In this document: positions 7,066 through 13,788 of the stretch, in pieces
Numbering within the stretch: position 1 is the first letter of the stretch
Layout of the letters: each line of letters begins with the position of its first letter
Source: Peptococcaceae bacterium
GTDB lineage: Bacteria; Bacillota; Peptococcia; Peptococcales; Peptococcaceae
DNA: 31,458 bases
Direction of reading: 5' to 3'
Assembly (NCBI GenBank): GCA_019420345.1
Contig: JAHZHI010000066.1
Span: 1 to 31,458 of the forward strand
Position numbers and translations under genes: made by a program
The notes under the pieces: model-generated
Seen by the model: the letters and a program-made list of their open reading frames with translations, nothing else
The model's database searches: none
Told to the model about the DNA's origin: nothing

Positions 7066-7962
7066 TTAGATATCGGTCTCACTGATAAAGGTTTCCAATT
7101 GCCGCTGATGCATGCTTTTTGTCTCTTCTACTTCCACTACCAAATGCATAATGGTGGTCTCACATTCCATCAATCCATCTGTTACCCATTGAAGCTCACG
7201 CTCAGCTTTTTCACGCGCCATATTTGCAAGGGCCAGCGAGTCCTTATAAAAAAACAAATCCAATGTATTTACTGTAAGACGTTCGCTAAAATGCAAAATT
7301 TCCGTTTCCCATGCGTCAATTTCATCAAAAGTCTGTTCTAATTGGTGAAGCTGAATGCGCAATTCCGACAGTCCTGAAATAAAAGCGACCTCAATCTTAT
7401 CTCGGTTCTTTTCGTCCTTCACAGCATCAAGTTCTTGAAGATTGCCTTCCAGCTGTTTCACCTTTCGTTCTGCCAGCTGACTTAAATCACGCGCCTCTGC
7501 CAAAAGTTTCAACTGATGTGAATCATAATTGATTTTTTCCTGCATACGAATGATTTCTTCACGGTGAATGGAATAATCTAAATGTTCAACATGAAGCAAC
7601 AATGCCTTTTTATACGCTTCTTCCACACCGTCAAGTGCTTTCAACTGACGCACCACGTCTTCTTTTTCTTTGGCAACATCAAATGCATGACTTTTAGCAT
7701 CATTCAGTGCTCGCATTGCTTCGGCAGCTTTCTCATTGTTTTCCAAAACACGAGCTTCATATTGCCCGCGAAGTTTAAACCAAAACTGCTTAAAATCATT
7801 GCTCTCAAATTTTCTTACATCAAGATTTTCACGTTCACACCGCATCTGAGCGTCCTGTTCCAATTGTTCAGCGTGTTTTGCTTCTTCCTTCAAGGCTTCC
7901 AGCCGATGCTCCAGCTGCTGCTTATGCTGATAAACGACGCTGATTTCGCTCAAACTATCCAT
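7066..7962 (-). CDS. Coiled-coil protein of unknown function
   Basis: 298 residues, dominated by charged heptad-like sequence rich in Glu, Lys, Gln and Leu, broken by a Trp/Phe-containing patch near residues 51-60 (DFKQFWFKLRGQYEARV). No transmembrane segment or signal peptide is seen. I do not recognise a family; a helical scaffold or SMC-like fragment is all that can be said. The ORF is open to 8220, but the upstream part runs through the feo terminator and overlaps the Cys-rich gene; GGAGGTG 7 nt before the ATG at 7962 fixes the start. It stands alone between the feo operon and the EF-G paralogue. Confidence 0.75.
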   Translation of the reverse strand: MDSLSEISVVYQHKQQLEHRLEALKEEAKHAEQLEQDAQMRCERENLDVRKFESNDFKQFWFKLRGQYEARVLENNEKAAEAMRALNDAKSHAFDVAKEKEDVVRQLKALDGVEEAYKKALLLHVEHLDYSIHREEIIRMQEKINYDSHQLKLLAEARDLSQLAERKVKQLEGNLQELDAVKDEKNRDKIEVAFISGLSELRIQLHQLEQTFDEIDAWETEILHFSERLTVNTLDLFFYKDSLALANMAREKAERELQWVTDGLMECETTIMHLVVEVEETKSMHQRQLETFISETDI

Positions 7963-8011
7963 ACGGTCACCTCCATCAATCTTCATTGTTGCAATACATT
8001 CACTTTTCTTA

Positions 8012-8020
8012 ACTATACCA
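8012..8020 (-). promoter_or_regulatory. Extended -10 promoter of the coiled-coil gene
   Basis: Minus strand TGGTATAGT: a TGn extension followed by -10 TATAGT (8012-8017), with no convincing -35. It lies between the feo terminator and the coiled-coil gene start at 7962. Confidence 0.4.
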
Positions 8021-8025
8021 CAAAC

Positions 8026-8070
8026 GAATAAAAAAGTCATCTGCAACTTCGAAAAGCTGCAGATGACTTT
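8026..8070 (-). terminator. Terminator of the feo operon
   Basis: Minus strand: a 12-bp stem (8033-8044 with 8059-8070) with further pairing inside the loop, followed by a T-rich tract. It begins 14 bp after the stop of the second Cys-rich gene. Confidence 0.85.
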
Positions 8071-8083
8071 GAGCGACTGCCTA

Positions 8084-8266
8084 CTAATGAGACGATTGTT
8101 GTGAAGTTTTCTGACAGGCTGACTCAGATGTTCCGCCGCAGTTACAGCCACAACCGTTACAGCATCCACAGCTGCAGCCACCGCCATTTTTATGCTTGAT
8201 CCAGATTGCGCGAACAGCAAATCCTATCACAACAACCAAAATCAACGCAGTGATAATCGTTCCCAT
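8084..8266 (-). CDS. FeoB-associated Cys-rich membrane protein (second copy)
   Basis: 60 residues: one N-terminal membrane helix (about 3-22), a short basic segment (WIKHKN), then a dense Cys/Gly cluster GGGCSCGCCNGCGCNCGG (28-45) and a polar tail. This is the layout of the FeoB-associated Cys-rich family found after feoB in many Firmicutes; a metal-binding accessory role in ferrous iron uptake is proposed for it but not proven. AGGGAG lies about 10 nt ahead of the ATG. It is the last gene before the operon terminator and follows a related 59-residue gene. Confidence 0.85.
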   Translation of the reverse strand: MGTIITALILVVVIGFAVRAIWIKHKNGGGCSCGCCNGCGCNCGGTSESACQKTSQQSSH

Positions 8267-8327
8267 CCTTGCAACACTCCCTTCAAAACAATCTTAATAA
8301 ACGCCAGCAATCACTAAAACGTTACCC

Positions 8328-8507
8328 TTATTTCGACTGCGTCTGTGCATAGCATCCACCGCATGCTGAGCCATTATTTTTTGCCGAACAAGCACGACTG
8401 TCTGGACATCCTATGCATTTTTGGCCATTCTTTTTGGCTGTATAAATATACCCAGACGCAGATACAACAATTATAAGCAATACAATCGACAAAATAACAT
8501 TTATCAC
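8328..8507 (-). CDS. FeoB-associated Cys-rich membrane protein (first copy)
   Basis: A 59-codon gene that is easily overlooked. It starts with GTG at 8507, 2 nt after the feoB stop, and ends with TAA at 8328-8330. The product has an N-terminal membrane helix (about residues 2-22, VIL-rich), a KKNGQK linker and five cysteines (31, 34, 40, 49, 52) in a CIGC...C...CGGC pattern, the layout of the FeoB-associated Cys-rich family. No strong Shine-Dalgarno sequence is present, so translation is probably coupled to feoB. It resembles the next gene in plan but is not a recent copy. The Cys pattern, the helix and the position argue strongly against chance. Confidence 0.8.
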   Translation of the reverse strand: MINVILSIVLLIIVVSASGYIYTAKKNGQKCIGCPDSRACSAKNNGSACGGCYAQTQSK

Positions 8508-8509
8508 TT

Positions 8510-10510
8510 TTAATTCGCCCCGCTTAAAGCATATTCTTTAGCAATATTGTTTTGTGTTCGCAAGCACAGATAAGTAAGAATTGCTGCGAAAGCGATCACA
8601 GCAATCAGCCCAGGAATGAATCCAGCGCCAACCGTGCCTGTTGTCGCCAATGTACCAATTTGGTACACGAGGAACCCTACTGTATAGCCCGTACCAAGCT
8701 GCAGCCCAATCCCGCCAAACAGCCATTTTTTGCTCTTCATTTCAGAATTCATCGCGCCAATAGCAGCAAAGCAAGGCGGGGTGTAGAGGTTGAACATCAG
8801 GTAAGCCAGTGCAGCAACTTTGGTAATCGCAATGACACCAGAGATTTCAGCGCCAGTACCTGAGAGCATCGTCAGTTCTTCTGTATCAATCAAATTTTCA
8901 AGACCGACAAAGCAGACCGCCAATGTCCCAACAACATTTTCCTTGGCAATGAAACCTGTCACCGCAGCTGCGGCCAACTGCCAGCTTAATACGCCAACGA
9001 TTGGAACCAATAAGTATGCAAATGGCTGGGCAATAGAAGCAAGAATGGAAGAATCTGCTGTTTCAGCAACTTGGAAGCTCCAATTAAAGGTCTGCATAAT
9101 TTGAACGACCGTATTGCACACGAGAATGATCGTTGCTGCTTTTACAATATAAGCCCAACCGCGTGCGCACATTGCCTTAAACGCAAAAACAAAAGACGGC
9201 ACCTTATATTCCGGCAATTCCATAATAAAGAACGATTGACGATTTTTATAACCGGTAATCATCTTTACAAGTAATGCTCCTAAGAAAATCAAAATAATGC
9301 CAGTAAAATACATTAAGAAACTTACCCAGCCAGCATCCTCAAAAAAGGCGCCAGCAAACAATGCAATGACTGGAATCTTCGCACCGCAAGGCATAAATGG
9401 TGTTAACATTGCTGTTGCGCGGCGTTCACGTTCATTGCGAATGGTTCGGCTCGCCATAACCCCTGGAATCGCACACCCTACACCAATTACAAATGGAATG
9501 ACCGATTTCCCGGACAGACCTACTTTTTTGAAGATCGGATCCAAAACCACAGAAACACGTGACATATAACCGCAGTCTTCAAGCAATGCGATCAAGAAAT
9601 ACATTACCATGACCAGCGGCAGAAAACCAACAACTGCACCAACACCGCCAATAATCCCATCAACTAGAAGAGCGGAGAGCAGTGGATTGGCATCTGCTAG
9701 AACTTCTCCCACATAGCCTTGGAACGTTTCAATCCAAGCAACAAGCCAATCGGCAATTGGCGGCCCTACCCAAACCTGAGAGAATTGAAAAACAAAAAAC
9801 ATGACGACCGCAAAAATAGGAATGCCTAAAATCTTATTGGTCAATATTGCATCGATCGCGTCGCCTTTACCTTTGTCCTTTGTTTTTATTTTACGTGTTT
9901 CCACTTGTGAAACAATACCATTTACGAAAATAAAACGCTGGCGGTCCGCTTCTTCAACCGCTTTTTTATTCGTTAAATCAATATTTCCTTCTGAGTATGG
10001 TGCTTTTTGCTGTTTTCCCTTGGCGGCCACAGCAGCTTCCACTACCGCCTTTAAACCTTCTGATGCAATAGAAACTGTTTCGATAACAGGGCATCCAAGT
10101 TTTTCCGACAAAGCAGCAACATTGATTTTTGTTTCCTTCTTCGCATTGATGTCGCTCTTATTGAGCGCCACAACAACCGGAATGCCCAGTTCTAAAAGCT
10201 GCGTTGTAAAGAACAGGCTGCGGCTTAAATTGGTAGCATCCACAATATTGATGATGGCATCAGGTTTTTCTTTTCTGACATAGGCGCTTGTGATGCTTTC
10301 CTCGGAAGTAAACGGCGACATTGAGTAAGCCCCCGGCAAATCCACCACAACCAACTCTTGCGAGTCACTTACGAAACCCTTTTTGATAACATGTTCTTTT
10401 TTCTCTACGGTAACACCTGCCCAGTTCCCTACTTTTTCATTGCGCCCTGTCAAGGCGTTGTACATTGTGGTTTTGCCTGAGTTAGGATTGCCTGCCAATG
10501 CAATACGCAT
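8510..10510 (-). CDS. feoB: Ferrous iron transport protein B
   Basis: About 666 residues. FeoB is the inner-membrane Fe(II) importer with a cytoplasmic N-terminal G domain. The G motifs are G1 GNPNSGKT (7-14), G3 DLPG (57-60) and G4 NKSD (117-120). A helical linker domain follows to about residue 200, then the membrane region with two gate domains carrying the conserved GCGYMSRV-like segment (here DCGYMSRV), GVGCAIPGVMASRTI and TPFMPCGAKIPVIALF. Two ATGs are possible: 10516 lies only 3 nt after AAGGAGGT, while 10510 has a 9-nt gap and gives the usual N-terminus MRIALAGNPN. The gene follows feoA and precedes two Cys-rich genes in one operon. Confidence 0.96.
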   Translation of the reverse strand: MRIALAGNPNSGKTTMYNALTGRNEKVGNWAGVTVEKKEHVIKKGFVSDSQELVVVDLPGAYSMSPFTSEESITSAYVRKEKPDAIINIVDATNLSRSLFFTTQLLELGIPVVVALNKSDINAKKETKINVAALSEKLGCPVIETVSIASEGLKAVVEAAVAAKGKQQKAPYSEGNIDLTNKKAVEEADRQRFIFVNGIVSQVETRKIKTKDKGKGDAIDAILTNKILGIPIFAVVMFFVFQFSQVWVGPPIADWLVAWIETFQGYVGEVLADANPLLSALLVDGIIGGVGAVVGFLPLVMVMYFLIALLEDCGYMSRVSVVLDPIFKKVGLSGKSVIPFVIGVGCAIPGVMASRTIRNERERRATAMLTPFMPCGAKIPVIALFAGAFFEDAGWVSFLMYFTGIILIFLGALLVKMITGYKNRQSFFIMELPEYKVPSFVFAFKAMCARGWAYIVKAATIILVCNTVVQIMQTFNWSFQVAETADSSILASIAQPFAYLLVPIVGVLSWQLAAAAVTGFIAKENVVGTLAVCFVGLENLIDTEELTMLSGTGAEISGVIAITKVAALAYLMFNLYTPPCFAAIGAMNSEMKSKKWLFGGIGLQLGTGYTVGFLVYQIGTLATTGTVGAGFIPGLIAVIAFAAILTYLCLRTQNNIAKEYALSGAN

Positions 10511-10603
10511 ACACATTTACCTCCTTATTATTTATATTACAGCTCCAGAGATAGTCCAAGCTAACTCTAGGGCATAGTAATCCGTTCTTAAAAGAAGATG
10601 CCC

Positions 10604-10816
10604 TCATATTTCAATAGCACCTGCCAATTGATTATCAATATTGTATCTGCCATCTTTAATGGATACTACACAGCTTCCCCGCATACGAGAAACAACTGTA
10701 ATTGGTTCGCCTGCATAACACCCTAAAGAGAATAAAAAACCATTTAATTCTTCATCATCAATGTTGATTTTTTTTATTAAATATTCTTCCCCTTCAATTA
10801 CATCCATCAATGTCAT
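10604..10816 (-). CDS. feoA: Ferrous iron transport protein A
   Basis: 70 residues with the small SH3-like FeoA fold (LMDVIEGEEYLIKKI at the start, LGCYAGEPITVVSRM in the middle and a short closing strand). FeoA is a cytoplasmic partner needed for FeoB function. The frame is open from a GTG at 10825, but that lies inside the ribosome-binding site; AAAGG 8 nt ahead of the ATG at 10816 supports the shorter form. First gene of feoA-feoB-Cys-rich-Cys-rich. About 95 bp separate it from feoB, holding a 7-bp inverted repeat (AGGGCAT/ATGCCCT) with a 20-odd nt loop. Confidence 0.92.
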   Translation of the reverse strand: MTLMDVIEGEEYLIKKINIDDEELNGFLFSLGCYAGEPITVVSRMRGSCVVSIKDGRYNIDNQLAGAIEI

Positions 10817-10836
10817 ATCATTCACCTTTTCATTCT

Positions 10837-10856
10837 TTCAATAATGATAACTTGAA
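10837..10856 (-). promoter_or_regulatory. Possible metalloregulator site in the feoA leader
   Basis: TTCAATAATGATAACTTGAA: TTCAA and TTGAA arms around an ATAATGATAA core that matches half of a classical Fur box (10 consecutive matches, the other half poor). It lies about 20 bp ahead of the feoA ATG, downstream of the promoter. Assignment to Fur is tentative. Confidence 0.3.
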
Positions 10857-10904
10857 AATTGACCTCGAAATAAGTCTACAAGTTAACTCCAACTAACAAT
10901 TGAT

Positions 10905-10933
10905 AGTGTACGCTAATTTCGTTTCTTTGTCAA
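10905..10933 (-). promoter_or_regulatory. Promoter of the feo operon
   Basis: Minus strand: perfect -35 TTGACA (10928-10933), 17-bp spacer, -10 TACACT (10905-10910). The transcript would have a leader of about 80 nt before feoA, room for an iron-responsive operator. Confidence 0.7.
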
Positions 10934-10974
10934 GTATGCGAACTAAGTTTTTTAGTGATACTCCCATCATATCG

Positions 10975-11020
10975 CAAAAAAATACCTCCAATAATTTTAC
11001 AAATTATTGAAGGTATTTTT
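10975..11020 (-). terminator. Terminator of mntP, symmetric
   Basis: A 17-bp stem (10980-10996 with 11002-11018, one mismatch) with a short loop. T tracts flank it on both strands, so it could act in both directions, but only the minus strand has a gene (mntP) ending here. Confidence 0.8.
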
Positions 11021-11050
11021 TACATATATTCGCATATTATTTCAATGGTT

Positions 11051-11641
11051 TTATAGCAAAACGCCTGTCACCCAGATTTCTATGCCAATAAAAATCAATA
11101 TGACGCCACCAAAAATAGCTGCTTTGCTCGAAAATTTATCACCAACAGTCTTGCCTATTTTTAAGCCGCCCATACAGATAAAAAATGTTACGATAGCAAT
11201 CAAGACAGCACATACAAATGCCATCACTATATTATAAGACGCTATTGTAAAACCAACCGAGAGAGCATCAATAGATGTTGCCACACCTTGCATCACTAAA
11301 GCACTCATACCAACACCAGAAACCTCTGACATGCCCTCGTCATCATGTCGAACCGCTTCCAATACCATCTTTCCACCAATGAAAAGCAGCAATACCAGAG
11401 CAATCCATGGAATGGCCTTTTCAAAAGCTTGAAAATATTGAACGATGGTATGCACGCAAATCCAACCAACCATCGGCATAAACCACTGAAAAAAAGCAAA
11501 CGTACCAGCAATCAACGACATCCTACCCAAACGCATATGTGGTTCATTTAATCCGTTGGCAACCGATACAGAAAATGCATCCATTGCCAAACCAATGCCT
11601 AGCAATAGGCTATTAATAAAAAACATTAAACTCCAATCCAT
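11051..11641 (-). CDS. mntP: Manganese efflux pump MntP
   Basis: 196 residues, six predicted membrane helices in two three-helix repeats. MntP exports Mn(II) from the cytoplasm. The two repeats carry the paired acidic motifs expected for the family: GLAMDAFSVSVANG with Asp21 and GVATSIDALSVGFT with Asp125. AGGAAGG lies 12 nt upstream of the ATG, somewhat far; an in-frame ATG five codons later is an alternative. Its position next to the iron-uptake operon groups metal homeostasis genes, though a terminator separates them. I saw no yybP-ykoY manganese riboswitch upstream; the space to the preceding terminator is only about 40 bp. Confidence 0.93.
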   Translation of the reverse strand: MDWSLMFFINSLLLGIGLAMDAFSVSVANGLNEPHMRLGRMSLIAGTFAFFQWFMPMVGWICVHTIVQYFQAFEKAIPWIALVLLLFIGGKMVLEAVRHDDEGMSEVSGVGMSALVMQGVATSIDALSVGFTIASYNIVMAFVCAVLIAIVTFFICMGGLKIGKTVGDKFSSKAAIFGGVILIFIGIEIWVTGVLL

Positions 11642-11682
11642 TGTCTTAAAAATCCTTCCTCAAAACTGAATCGACATGCGCA

Positions 11683-11719
11683 TAAAAAAACTCAAGTATG
11701 ACGCCGCCACACTTGAGTT
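11683..11719 (-). terminator. Terminator ahead of mntP
   Basis: Minus strand: 9-bp stem (11689-11697 with 11711-11719) with partly paired GC-rich loop, then a run of seven T residues. It ends the transcript of the small membrane protein gene at 11754-11975. Confidence 0.8.
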
Positions 11720-11753
11720 ATAAAATCACCCTGAAATTTGTGATTGCTATCAA

Positions 11754-11975
11754 TCAAATAGCCTTTTCTTCCTCTTGTGATGCCTTTAATTGTTGCTGTC
11801 TTTCCTTTTTAGCATTACGTAAAAACGAATTGTAGCGAATCAGCATCACCAGTGCAATACCAAAACATACGATTGTTAAAATCCCTGGCAAAATACTTCC
11901 ACTTACAAGATAAGCAAAGTAAAACAAAATTGCCATTACAACAAAAGGAAAAGTCAGGATAAAAATTCTCAGCAT
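11754..11975 (-). CDS. Small two-helix membrane protein of unknown function
   Basis: 73 residues with two hydrophobic helices (about 5-25 and 28-48) and a charged, basic-then-acidic cytoplasmic-type tail (RNAKKERQQQLKASQEEEKAI). No family recognised. The frame is open from an ATG at 11996, but AAGGAG 8 nt ahead of the ATG at 11975 marks the likely start. It has a promoter overlapping the end of the upstream HTH gene and a terminator behind it, so it is probably transcribed alone. Confidence 0.7.
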   Translation of the reverse strand: MLRIFILTFPFVVMAILFYFAYLVSGSILPGILTIVCFGIALVMLIRYNSFLRNAKKERQQQLKASQEEEKAI

Positions 11976-12030
11976 CGACCATTCTCCTTCATTCATAATA
12001 ATTCACTGAGACAACAATAACTTTCCTTTT

Positions 12031-12059
12031 ATTTTACTCCATCATAAATACGAAATCAA
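12031..12059 (-). promoter_or_regulatory. Promoter of the small membrane protein gene
   Basis: Minus strand: -35 TTGATT (12054-12059), 17-bp spacer, -10 TAAAAT (12031-12036). The -35 overlaps the last codons of the HTH gene at 12056-12814. Confidence 0.5.
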
Positions 12060-12814
12060 TGTTTCTGACGTTTTTGCTTTTCTTTTCTAATAAGATTCCG
12101 CTCTTTTTTAAGATCATGACGCTTTTTATATAAGCCAATACGTTCTGCCACACCAGTAATGTCTTCTACAACATTACCAATCTGTGCACTAACAGAAACG
12201 ATCACATCTCCAGCCATGTGTTGAATATTTTTATAAGCTGACGGATGCGATTTGCAACGCAAATCATAATCTTCATCATGTGGATGAACGTTTGCACGAT
12301 TACCCATGCTGCTTCCAATCGATGAAAATAGTGGATCATCTTCAATTGCATCGTGTTCTTCACGTGTTGGCTCGGAAGCAGAATGTGTCAAAGCACTCTC
12401 TTGTTGTTTTGTTGGAGTCGCTGTCTCTGTTTGCACAGCTGCGTCGTCAGTCTTTTTATCATCGTCTTTTTCAACAGACTGTTCGACTTCTTTCTCAATT
12501 TCTTCAGACACTATATTTTCGTCGCTATTGACTGTCTCTTCTGGCACCTCTTTCAACCCTTCTTCAGATGTTCGATCCGTTTCCGCAAGGATTGCAGGCG
12601 CTTTCTCTTCCATTGCTAGATCTTTTGATTCATCAGATGCCTGTTTTTTATGCTCAACAGCTTTTGCCTCTTCCACTTGCACCACCCAGCGACGCAAAGT
12701 GCTATAGCCAATATCAAGATCAGATGCACAGGCTTTCATCGTTTTTTCAGGATGTTCCTGGCAATAGGCTACAGCCCGTTCTTTGAATCCATCTTCAAAT
12801 TTTCTTCTAGCCAT
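12056..12814 (-). CDS. Transposase-type HTH protein with acidic linker
   Basis: 252 residues in three parts. Residues 1-45 (KFEDGFKERAVAYCQEHP...ACASDLDIGYSTLRRWV) match the N-terminal helix-turn-helix of IS3-family OrfA transposases (HTH_Tnp_1 type). Residues about 50-165 are a low-complexity, strongly acidic and Thr/Ser/Gln-rich linker. Residues about 195-252 hold a short amphipathic segment (GDVIVSVSAQIGNVVEDITG) and a very basic end (KKRHDLKKERNLIRKEKQKRQKH). No catalytic DDE domain is present and no inverted repeats or orfB flank it, so it looks like a recruited DNA-binding protein, not a mobile element. It lies 15 bp after nadE with a strong AGGAGG site, so it is probably co-transcribed with nadE. 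Function unknown. Confidence 0.8.
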   Translation of the reverse strand: MARRKFEDGFKERAVAYCQEHPEKTMKACASDLDIGYSTLRRWVVQVEEAKAVEHKKQASDESKDLAMEEKAPAILAETDRTSEEGLKEVPEETVNSDENIVSEEIEKEVEQSVEKDDDKKTDDAAVQTETATPTKQQESALTHSASEPTREEHDAIEDDPLFSSIGSSMGNRANVHPHDEDYDLRCKSHPSAYKNIQHMAGDVIVSVSAQIGNVVEDITGVAERIGLYKKRHDLKKERNLIRKEKQKRQKH

Positions 12815-12829
12815 CCAGACGCCTCCTTT

Positions 12830-13615
12830 TTATTTGTGATAAATATGGGCAATATCTTCTGCTACAATTGGTAGTTCTGGGTCAAACATTGCAATGCCTT
12901 CAAATTTAAAACGACTGATCCGATGCAGGCGATCAATTTGTTCACGCAGTTCATCAGGCACTTCGCCCGTACGAATATATGTGTTCAACGTGTCATAAGT
13001 GAACCCAAGAACATCCTCATCGGTTTTCCCTGTCAAACCATCAGATGGTGGTTTTATTACAAAACGTTCTTCCAACCCAAGAGCACGTCCCAACTGGATA
13101 ACTTCATCAGTGGTCAGCATAGCCAGTGGTGAAAACGCACCTGCAGTGTCGCCATACAGTGTTGCATAGCCTACCCAGTCTTCAGACAAATTCGATGTAT
13201 TTATGACCACTGCATTTAGACTTTGTGCAACAGCATAAAGTAATGTCATGCGCACGCGTGGCGGCATGTTGAGTTTGGTTTGACGGCTCACCTCATCAAA
13301 GAAGGAGCAATTGCCGAGCACTTCATAAAAAGCATTGGTCATGCCAGAAATATTGATGACTTCATGGCGAATATCCAGGAATTTGCAAAGGTCTTTTGCA
13401 TAATCAATATCGCTTTGTGCGCCATCTGGCATCAGGACACCATAAACATGCTCTTTGCCATATGCAGCCACACAAAGGGCAGCTACTGTCGCACTGTCTT
13501 TTCCACCAGAGATGCCAACAACAGCATTCTCTGCACCGATCGCATGCAGGCGTTCCTGCATCCAGGCAATCAAATGTTCTTTCATTTGGTCGAGTTGTAA
13601 GTCAGATAATTTCAT
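12830..13615 (-). CDS. nadE: NH3-dependent NAD+ synthetase
   Basis: 261 residues, the size of the ammonia-dependent enzyme without the glutaminase domain. It adenylates nicotinic acid adenine dinucleotide and amidates it to NAD+, the last step of NAD synthesis. The PP-loop SGGKDSA is at 36-42; the family blocks NTSNLSEDWVGYATLYGD, AGAFSPLAMLTTDEV and PPSDGLTGKTDEDVLGF follow. The frame runs open to 13759, but GGAGG 9 nt ahead of the ATG at 13615 and the promoter just upstream set the start. First gene of a likely two-gene operon with the HTH protein. Confidence 0.94.
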   Translation of the reverse strand: MKLSDLQLDQMKEHLIAWMQERLHAIGAENAVVGISGGKDSATVAALCVAAYGKEHVYGVLMPDGAQSDIDYAKDLCKFLDIRHEVINISGMTNAFYEVLGNCSFFDEVSRQTKLNMPPRVRMTLLYAVAQSLNAVVINTSNLSEDWVGYATLYGDTAGAFSPLAMLTTDEVIQLGRALGLEERFVIKPPSDGLTGKTDEDVLGFTYDTLNTYIRTGEVPDELREQIDRLHRISRFKFEGIAMFDPELPIVAEDIAHIYHK

Positions 13616-13651
13616 AATGGGCGACCTCCCTAAGTCGTAATGATTACGTCT

Positions 13652-13702
13652 ATTGTAGCCCAAAGCGCTCTTAAACGTCAAGCAAGGATACCAAAGCGCT
13701 CT
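13652..13702 (-). promoter_or_regulatory. nadE promoter with paired CCAAAGCGCTCT boxes
   Basis: Minus strand: -35 TTGACG (13676-13681), 18-bp spacer, -10 TACAAT (13652-13657). Two copies of CCAAAGCGCTCT (13660-13671 and 13691-13702, plus-strand reading) are exactly 31 bp apart, about three helical turns: one lies in the spacer between -35 and -10, the other upstream of the -35. The boxes resemble CcpA cre sites (11 and 12 of 14 positions against TGWAANCGNTNWCA), but identity of the regulator is open. Confidence 0.6.
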
Positions 13703-13726
13703 CAAAACAGCCGCTAACGTTGCCAA

Positions 13727-13757
13727 AATAAAAAAGGAGCTAGAAAACACTAGCTCC
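13727..13757 (-). terminator. Terminator of the LysR gene
   Basis: Minus strand: perfect 8-bp stem GGAGCTAG/CTAGCTCC (13736-13743 with 13750-13757), 6-nt loop, followed by TTTTTTATTTT. Confidence 0.85.
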
Positions 13758-13788
13758 AAATAAGCATGCAGACGCTCTTTGTTCTACA

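Noticed and set aside
11642..11753. Manganese (yybP-ykoY) riboswitch ahead of mntP
   Set aside because: The region is filled by the terminator of the upstream gene and only about 40 bp remain, too short for the aptamer; no conserved motif seen.
12056..12814. Insertion sequence at the transposase-type HTH gene
   Set aside because: No DDE transposase, no terminal inverted repeats or target duplication seen, and the gene has a non-transposase C-terminal part.
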